DNA from: Chloroflexota bacterium
GTDB lineage: Bacteria; Chloroflexota; Anaerolineae; Promineifilales; Promineifilaceae
Length of the DNA: 10,904 bases
Direction: 5' to 3'
Assembly: GCA_024278255.1 (NCBI GenBank)
Contig: JAJRTP010000654.1
Span: 1 to 10,904, forward strand
Under the pieces are notes generated by a model. That model did no database searches, was not told the origin of the DNA, and worked only from the letters and a program-made list of their open reading frames with translations. The translations under genes were made by a program, and so were the position numbers. How positions within the stretch are numbered: the stretch's first letter is position 1; the number at the start of each line of letters is the position of its first letter. Below, in pieces: positions 7,726 to 10,904 of the stretch.

Positions 7726-8742
7726 TCAGTCCAATTGCAGGCTGGGAATTACGTCCAGGTTGAGTGTATCGCGGCGGCCTTTGCTGAAATGCCAATGAGC
7801 GGCTGCGCCAATCATAGCGGCGTTATCGGTACACAGGATGAAATCGGGCACGCGCACGGGGATGTCCAGCCGTTCTTTCATGGCGCGGCGCAAGGCTTGA
7901 TTGGCAGATACGCCGCCGACGAGATGCACGGCCGTCACCCCATAAGCAGTCGCCGCCCGTTCTGTCTTCGTCACCAGCACGTCCACCACGGCCGCCTGAA
8001 AACTGGCCGCCAAATCGTTGACCGGCAGTTTGTAGGGTGAATATTGGCGGGTTTGGCGGAGGACGGCCGTTTTCAGCCCACTAAAGCTGAAATTAAACCC
8101 GTCATCCATAACAGCGCGAGGGAATTTGAAGGCAGAGGGGTTGCCGTCCCGCGCCGCTTTTTCAATGGCCGGGCCGCCAGGATAGGGCAGCCCCAGCAGA
8201 CGGCCTACTTTGTCAAACGCTTCCCCTGCCGCGTCATCCAGCGTGCCGCCCAGGTGTTTGTAACGGCCGTGATCCACCATTAAATACAGCTCCGTATGTC
8301 CCCCGCTCACCACCAGCGCCAGAACAGGAAACTCAATCTCATCCGCTTCCGGCATCAGCCAGGGGGAGTAGACGTGCCCTTCAATGTGATTGATGCCCAA
8401 AAACGGCTTGTTGCGGGCCAGCGCCAGCCCCTTGGCCATGTTCACCCCCACCAGCAAACTGCCCACCAGCCCCGGCCCCTGCGTCACGGCAATACAGTCC
8501 AAATCTTCCAGCCCCAAATGCGCCTCTTCCAGCGCCTGGGCCACCACCGGATAAATCACTTCAATGTGCTTGCGCGAGGCTACTTCCGGGAAAACGCCGC
8601 CAAATTGGGCGTGAATGTCTACCTGGCTGGCAATGACGTTGCTGAGGATGATACGGCCGTTTTCCACCACCGCAGCGGCCGTTTCATCACAGGACGTTTC
8701 GATGGCTAGTATGCGTGTGGGGATTTCCTGGTTGGTCATCAT
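7726..8742 (-). CDS. tsaD: tRNA N6-threonylcarbamoyladenosine transferase TsaD
   Basis: The product is 338 residues, the usual length. Signatures in order: LAIETSCDETAAAVV (12-26), the iron-binding HIEGH (H119, H123), LVVSGGHTEL (143-152), LDDAAGEAFDKVGR (168-181), GGPAIEKAA (189-197), LVGGVSANQALR (274-285) and CTDNAAMIG with the third metal ligand D306. Known role: with TsaB and TsaE it transfers the threonylcarbamoyl group to A37 of tRNAs that read ANN codons. tsaB and tsaE are not in the window. The gene starts ATGATG, and either Met could initiate. No Shine-Dalgarno is seen, because the upstream stretch is a GTAATT-type short repeat. It is 24 bp after the YgiT-like ORF, so co-transcription is likely. 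Four ACGGCCGT octamers occur in it. Confidence 0.97.
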   Translation of the reverse strand: MMTNQEIPTRILAIETSCDETAAAVVENGRIILSNVIASQVDIHAQFGGVFPEVASRKHIEVIYPVVAQALEEAHLGLEDLDCIAVTQGPGLVGSLLVGVNMAKGLALARNKPFLGINHIEGHVYSPWLMPEADEIEFPVLALVVSGGHTELYLMVDHGRYKHLGGTLDDAAGEAFDKVGRLLGLPYPGGPAIEKAARDGNPSAFKFPRAVMDDGFNFSFSGLKTAVLRQTRQYSPYKLPVNDLAASFQAAVVDVLVTKTERAATAYGVTAVHLVGGVSANQALRRAMKERLDIPVRVPDFILCTDNAAMIGAAAHWHFSKGRRDTLNLDVIPSLQLD

Positions 8743-8746
8743 AGTT

Positions 8747-8776
8747 GTAATTTGGTAACTGTGTAATTAGTAATTG
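8747..8776. repeat. Degenerate short tandem array of GTAATT units
   Basis: Four near-copies follow one another with a period of 7-8 bases: GTAATTTG (8747), GTAACTGT (8755), GTAATTA (8763) and GTAATTGA (8770). The array fills the gap in front of tsaD. It runs into the 3' end of the YgiT-like ORF, where it encodes the last residues (LNY) and the TAA stop. Confidence 0.6.
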
Positions 8777-8961
8777 AGTTGGCCGGGGCAGTTTGTACTA
8801 TTTCCCCAGATGATTTTTTGTAACTTGCCTGCCGTATCAGGCGAAAATAACAGTTCCCCCGTTGCGACGTTTACGCGGGCCGGAACATTCCTGATAACGT
8901 AATATGTGTCATCTTTGAGCAAAGTGTACGTAACTTTCTTTTCTGCCAGCTTTTCTTCCAT
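8767..8961 (-). CDS. Cysteine-poor YgiT/MqsA N-domain-like small protein, possibly decayed
   Basis: The product is 64 residues. EKKVTYTLLKDDTYYVIRNV followed by PARVNVATGELLFSPDTAGK matches, from memory of the family, the YgiT-type zinc-finger part of MqsA-like antitoxins, where the equivalent stretch reads roughly 'VPARVCxxCGEEYFSPE'. Here both Cys of that second knuckle are replaced (N-V-A-T), and the N-terminal CxxC that should precede EEK is absent; an in-frame TAG six codons upstream of the ATG leaves no room for it. The only Cys is in the C-terminal tail. No helix-turn-helix domain follows, and no MqsR- or HigB-like toxin is adjacent. The tail (CPGQLNY) runs into a short tandem repeat that supplies the stop. 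AAAAAAGG lies just before the ATG. It may be a relic, or a metal-free variant. It sits 37 bp after selA and 24 bp before tsaD. Confidence 0.55.
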   Translation of the reverse strand: MEEKLAEKKVTYTLLKDDTYYVIRNVPARVNVATGELLFSPDTAGKLQKIIWGNSTNCPGQLNY

Positions 8962-8998
8962 TGCCTTTTTTCGTCGCTAAAATAAATCTGTTTCTTTC

Positions 8999-10405
8999 TT
9001 AATCCGTTGTACTCTTTTTCGCACAGTGTAACAGAGTTTCCAGTAAAATATCAACCTGTTCCGGGAAAATGGTGCGAGGGTCTATGAGGAAACGGCCGTC
9101 TTGAATGCGGCCAATCACAGGCGGGTCAGACAAACGCAGGGCTTCCGCCAGGTCGTCCGGGTTGGCGTGGGGCAGAGCCAGCAGTTTGGTGGGCAAGCTG
9201 GTTCCGGGCAGACTGCCGCCGCCTACGGTGGAACGGCCGTCCACCACTTCCGCCGCCACCCCATCTTCCCGCAAACGAGCCGCCCATACCTGCGCCTCCG
9301 CGTCAATCTCCGCCAACGGCCGGGCAATCATGCGCCAGACCGGAATTTCCGTCAGGGCGCGGCCCGTCAGATACTGCGTCAGCGTGGCGGACAGCCCCGC
9401 CAGGCACATCTTGTCGGCGCGGACGGCGCGGGCCAGAGGGTGCTTTTTGCACGGCGAGATAAACGCGGCGCGCCCGGCCAGAATGCCTGCCTGCGGTCCG
9501 CCCAGCAGCTTGTCGCCGGAAAAAGCCACAATGTCGCAGCCCGCTTCCAACCCTTCCAATACTGTTGGTTCGTGTTCCAGGCCGTATACGGCCGTATCCA
9601 AAAACGCCCCGCTCCCCTGATCATACAGCAGCGGCAGGCCGTGTTCGTGGGCCAGTGCGGCCAAATCAGCCAGTTCCGGTTCCGTGTGGAAGCCGATGAT
9701 ACGGTAATTGGAATGATGGGCGACGAGGATGGCGGCCGTATTTTCATTGATGGCATTGGCGTAATCCCGCAAATGGGTGCGGTTGGTCGTACCCACCTCC
9801 ACCAGCTTCGCCCCCGATTGAGCCATCACGTCCGGGATGCGGAAGCCACCGCCGATTTCCACCAATTGCCCCCGGCTGATGATCACTTCCCGTCCCTGGC
9901 ATAACGCCGTGAGCATGAGCAGGACGGAGGAGGCGTTGTTGTTCACTACCAGCGCTGCCTCTGCCCCGGTGAGGCGCTGTAACAACTGCTCGGCGTGGAC
10001 GGCGCGAGAGCCGCGCTTGCCGGCAGCCACGTCATATTCCAACGTGGAATAGCCTTGCCCCACCGCCTGCATCGCCGCCAGCGCCGCCTGACTGAGCGGG
10101 GCGCGTCCCAGATTGGTGTGGACAATAACTCCCGTGCCGTTGATGACAGGGTACAGGGTGGGAGACAAGAAATCGTTGAGCCAGGTGACGGCCGTAGCCA
10201 CCACCATCTCATCTGTCACTCCCTCTTGCAAATCTCCTGACAAAATAGCGGCGCGGGTTTGTTCCAGACTGTGGCGCAGGGCTTCTACCGTCAGGTCACG
10301 GCCGTACTCATCCAGCAGGGGGGATACGGCCGTGTCTTGCAATAGCCGATCCACGCCCGGCAATCCCCTCAATAACTCTTGCGCTAATGATTTTTTAGAC
10401 AACAA
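8999..10405 (-). CDS. selA: L-seryl-tRNA(Sec) selenium transferase SelA
   Basis: The product is about 468 residues and full length. The N-terminal helical part reads LRGLPGVDRLLQD (12-24). The PLP domain shows YPVINGTGVIVHTNLGRAPL (85-104), VVNNNASSVLL (153-163), VEVGTTNRTHLRDY (202-215), YDQGSGAFLD (261-270), and SGDKLLGGPQAG (296-307), where K299 is the PLP-binding lysine. The C-terminal domain carries STVGGGSLPG and ends at TTD. Known role: PLP-dependent conversion of Ser-tRNA(Sec) to Sec-tRNA(Sec) with selenophosphate, so the organism should encode selenoproteins. No selB, selC or selD is in the window. There is no ATG start: an in-frame TGA (10408-10406) abuts two consecutive TTG codons (10405 and 10402). 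The Shine-Dalgarno spacing favours the second. The small MWED ORF ends only five bases upstream of the first TTG, so coupling is likely. Six ACGGCCGT octamers occur in it. Confidence 0.96.
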   Translation of the reverse strand: MLSKKSLAQELLRGLPGVDRLLQDTAVSPLLDEYGRDLTVEALRHSLEQTRAAILSGDLQEGVTDEMVVATAVTWLNDFLSPTLYPVINGTGVIVHTNLGRAPLSQAALAAMQAVGQGYSTLEYDVAAGKRGSRAVHAEQLLQRLTGAEAALVVNNNASSVLLMLTALCQGREVIISRGQLVEIGGGFRIPDVMAQSGAKLVEVGTTNRTHLRDYANAINENTAAILVAHHSNYRIIGFHTEPELADLAALAHEHGLPLLYDQGSGAFLDTAVYGLEHEPTVLEGLEAGCDIVAFSGDKLLGGPQAGILAGRAAFISPCKKHPLARAVRADKMCLAGLSATLTQYLTGRALTEIPVWRMIARPLAEIDAEAQVWAARLREDGVAAEVVDGRSTVGGGSLPGTSLPTKLLALPHANPDDLAEALRLSDPPVIGRIQDGRFLIDPRTIFPEQVDILLETLLHCAKKSTTD

Positions 10406-10412
10406 TCACCTC
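10400..10412 (-). promoter_or_regulatory. selA ribosome-binding site and TTG start choice
   Basis: The minus strand carries GAGGTGAT (10412-10405), a long match to the 16S anti-Shine-Dalgarno, and it overlaps the stop codon of the MWED small ORF. GAGG is 3 bases from the first TTG (10405) and 6 bases from the second (10402), so the second TTG is the better initiator. The TGA in frame immediately before the first TTG rules out a longer N-terminus. Confidence 0.75.
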
Positions 10413-10506
10413 AATTATGATGATGTTTTACTTTGTCAAAGTTGAATTTTGCGGCATGAGCATAACGTGTCTCTCGTACTTCTTTAACAATACTATCTTC
10501 CCACAT
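10411..10506 (-). CDS. 31-residue 'MWED' small protein of a PIN-associated pair, probably truncated
   Basis: This ORF translates to 31 residues beginning MWEDSIVKEVRETRYAHAAK and continuing FNFDKVKHHHN. From memory, Chloroflexota and cyanobacterial PIN-domain genes are often followed by a 40-55 residue protein starting 'MWEDPIVEEVRxxREEHAARFNYD', thought to act as the antitoxin-like partner. Identity holds through FNFD and then stops, so this copy is probably truncated. It has an excellent Shine-Dalgarno (GGAGGAG, 10520-10514, 7-base spacing) and starts four bases after the PIN stop codon, the usual arrangement. It ends in the selA ribosome site. It may now act mainly as a translated leader for selA. 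The function of the family is inference. Confidence 0.65.
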   Translation of the reverse strand: MWEDSIVKEVRETRYAHAAKFNFDKVKHHHN

Positions 10507-10510
10507 AATA

Positions 10511-10778
10511 TTACTCCTCCAATTCTTGAGGGGAACAAATCACGGGCGGTTCATATCCATTTACCCGACAAACATACTCGATTTTGCTCCGCATCGCAGC
10601 GTTGGCGATATGCTTGAAATTCCAGGTAATTAGGCGCTAACAGCGCCTCTATCGACAAAAAATTGTCGATAGGAACGGATGCCGGGATTTATTACGGCAG
10701 TGACTACGACCGAGATGAATCTCGGTATCCATCTTTTGTCAGCGTAGTCTGGCAAAAGACGTAGACTTTTGGTTTCAT
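10511..10778 (-). pseudogene. PIN-domain (VapC-like) gene with its middle replaced by a hairpin array
   Basis: The two ends of a PIN gene are recognisable. The start at 10778 reads MKPKVYV (10778-10758), the usual opening of this PIN group, normally followed by an 'ETTI' strand with an active-site acid. Instead the frame runs into hairpin DNA and stops at a TAG (10706-10704) after 24 codons. The C-terminus reappears at 10633 as LITWNFKHIANAAMRSKIEY and continues VCRVNGYEPPVICSPQELEE to a TAA at 10511, a typical PIN tail. Upstream of it in frame, hairpin DNA gives TAG (10639-10637). About 100 residues, including the central acidic active-site residues, are missing, so no working nuclease can be made. 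The downstream MWED ORF keeps the expected order and spacing. Confidence 0.8.
10632..10758. repeat. Array of consecutive hairpins inserted in the PIN remnant
   Basis: Within 127 bp there are five perfect or near-perfect inverted repeats in a row. H1 is AGGCGCT-AAC-AGCGCCT (10632-10648). H2 is CTATCGACAA-AAAA-TTGTCGATAG (10649-10672). H3 is TGCCG, 10 bases, CGGCA (10680-10699). H4 is ACCGAGAT-GA-ATCTCGGT (10709-10726). H5 is CTTTTGtCAG, loop cgtagt, CTGgCAAAAG (10733-10758, one mismatch). The H5 loop is the exact complement of ACTACG at 10703-10708, just before H4. The boundaries coincide with where PIN homology is lost on each side. No ORF or transposase lies inside. It could be a REP/MITE-like element, a structured RNA, or a single-stranded DNA recombination substrate. 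Confidence 0.75.
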
Positions 10779-10827
10779 ACTTTTAGAGATTGGTTCAGTA
10801 TCTTCTCAATAAACAGGGGAGGTGAAA
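10779..10827. other. Gap between the terminator-like hairpin and the PIN start
   Basis: These 49 bp hold the 3' arm of the terminator-like hairpin and an AT-rich stretch in front of the PIN ATG. On the minus strand TTGAGA is followed 17 bases later by CTAAAA, a poor promoter match. Any promoter for the PIN remnant-MWED-selA series would be expected here, but I cannot define it. Confidence 0.2.
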
Positions 10828-10845
10828 TTATCCAGACTCCCCTGT
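10813..10845 (-). terminator. Terminator-like hairpin after the upstream gene
   Basis: ACAGGGGAG (10813-10821) and CTCCCCTGT (10837-10845) form a perfect nine-base-pair GC-rich stem with a 15-base loop. On the minus strand the stem is followed by TTATT after the final T, a short interrupted U-run. The 5' arm overlaps the last codons of the partial upstream reading frame and the stop is in the loop. It probably ends that transcript, making the PIN remnant the start of the next unit. Confidence 0.5.
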
Positions 10846-10902
10846 CGGTAACGGGTAAAAAGCTGGCGCTTGTTGTTGGACGAGATCAGCCAGACTGGGC
10901 AA
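10828..10902 (-). CDS. C-terminal tail of an unidentified protein, 5' part outside the window
   Basis: One minus-strand frame reads LPSLADLVQQQAPAFYPLPT then GESG and TAA at 10828, ending inside the terminator-like hairpin. I do not recognise it. A second open frame also crosses this stretch to a later TGA. The choice rests on composition and on the position of the stop relative to the hairpin, so it is weak. Confidence 0.3.
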   Translation of the reverse strand: MPSLADLVQQQAPAFYPLPTGESG

Positions 10903-10904
10903 AG

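Larger units (their letters stand above)
400..10333. repeat. Highly iterated palindrome ACGGCCGT, 24 copies
   Basis: Exact copies start at 400, 581, 1532, 1724, 2303, 2336, 3447, 3463, 3801, 4515, 5232, 5318, 5621, 6473, 7928, 8063, 8263, 8653, 9092, 9233, 9588, 10188, 10298 and 10326. All 24 fall inside coding sequence, in all three codon phases (Thr-Ala-Val, x-Gly-Arg, Arg-Pro). None is in the crp-like gene, the YgiT-like gene, the gaps or the PIN/hairpin region. Chance expectation for one 8-mer in 10.9 kb is well under one. Confidence 0.9.

Noticed and set aside
10406..10408. In-frame TGA before the selA start read as selenocysteine
   Set aside because: Upstream of the TGA the frame gives no SelA-like sequence, a strong Shine-Dalgarno overlaps it, and no SECIS-like element follows; it is simply the stop that bounds the reading frame.
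10417..10617. Plus-strand 66-residue reading frame
   Set aside because: It is antisense to the recognisable PIN tail and MWED ORF, has no family resemblance and no ribosome site.
10520..10650. Alternative minus-strand frame reading EALLAPNYLEFQAYRQRCDA
   Set aside because: It crosses from hairpin DNA into the PIN tail in another phase; the LITWNFKHIANA frame is the one with family resemblance, a proper stop and the following small ORF.
10632..10758. CRISPR array
   Set aside because: The hairpins differ from one another in sequence, and there is no repeated unit with spacers.
10625..10780. Possible tRNA(Sec) gene (selC) upstream of selA
   Set aside because: The stems are simple consecutive hairpins; there is no acceptor stem enclosing them, no T-loop GTTC-like sequence and no UCA anticodon arm in the right geometry, and both flanks are PIN gene sequence.

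Overview
The window looks like chromosomal DNA from an uncultured-type Chloroflexota bacterium, probably of the Anaerolineae/Ardenticatenia kind. This is an inference from three things: the protein styles (a long GT39-like membrane protein with an 'SVYDHPPVWIF' C-terminal segment, a GAF-GAF-PAS histidine kinase, and a PIN protein paired with a tiny 'MWED' protein), the moderately high GC content, and a very abundant palindromic octamer, ACGGCCGT. I counted 24 exact copies by eye.

Every gene I can support lies on the minus strand, so transcription runs from the right edge to the left. Read that way the order is: the tail of an unidentified gene with a terminator-like hairpin (10902-10813); a PIN-domain gene reduced to its two ends, with the middle replaced by an array of five hairpins (10778-10511); a 31-codon 'MWED' small ORF (10506-10411); selA (10405-8999); a cysteine-free YgiT/MqsA-like small protein (8961-8767); tsaD (8742-7726); a soluble GAF-GAF-PAS sensor kinase (7672-5549); a long AlaX-type Ala-tRNA editing protein (5404-4175); a metallo-beta-lactamase-fold protein missing most metal ligands (4171-3311); a Crp/Fnr-family regulator (3233-2517); and a large GT39/ArnT-like membrane glycosyltransferase that runs off the left edge (2379-<1).

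Three of the enzymes act on tRNA: SelA makes Sec-tRNA from Ser-tRNA(Sec), TsaD installs t6A37, and AlaX clears Ser or Gly from tRNA(Ala). The AlaX and MBL genes are three bases apart and almost certainly coupled. The small ORF and selA are five bases apart, with a strong Shine-Dalgarno across the junction and a TTG start. The other gaps (25-144 bp) carry short degenerate tandem repeats or a nested inverted repeat in front of the crp-like gene.

I see no complete new defence or mobile system. The least ordinary parts are the hairpin array inside the PIN remnant, including a loop that is complementary to an upstream segment, the iterated palindrome, the MBL protein with lost metal ligands, and the Cys-less YgiT-like protein. 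selA sits between two antitoxin-like remnants.
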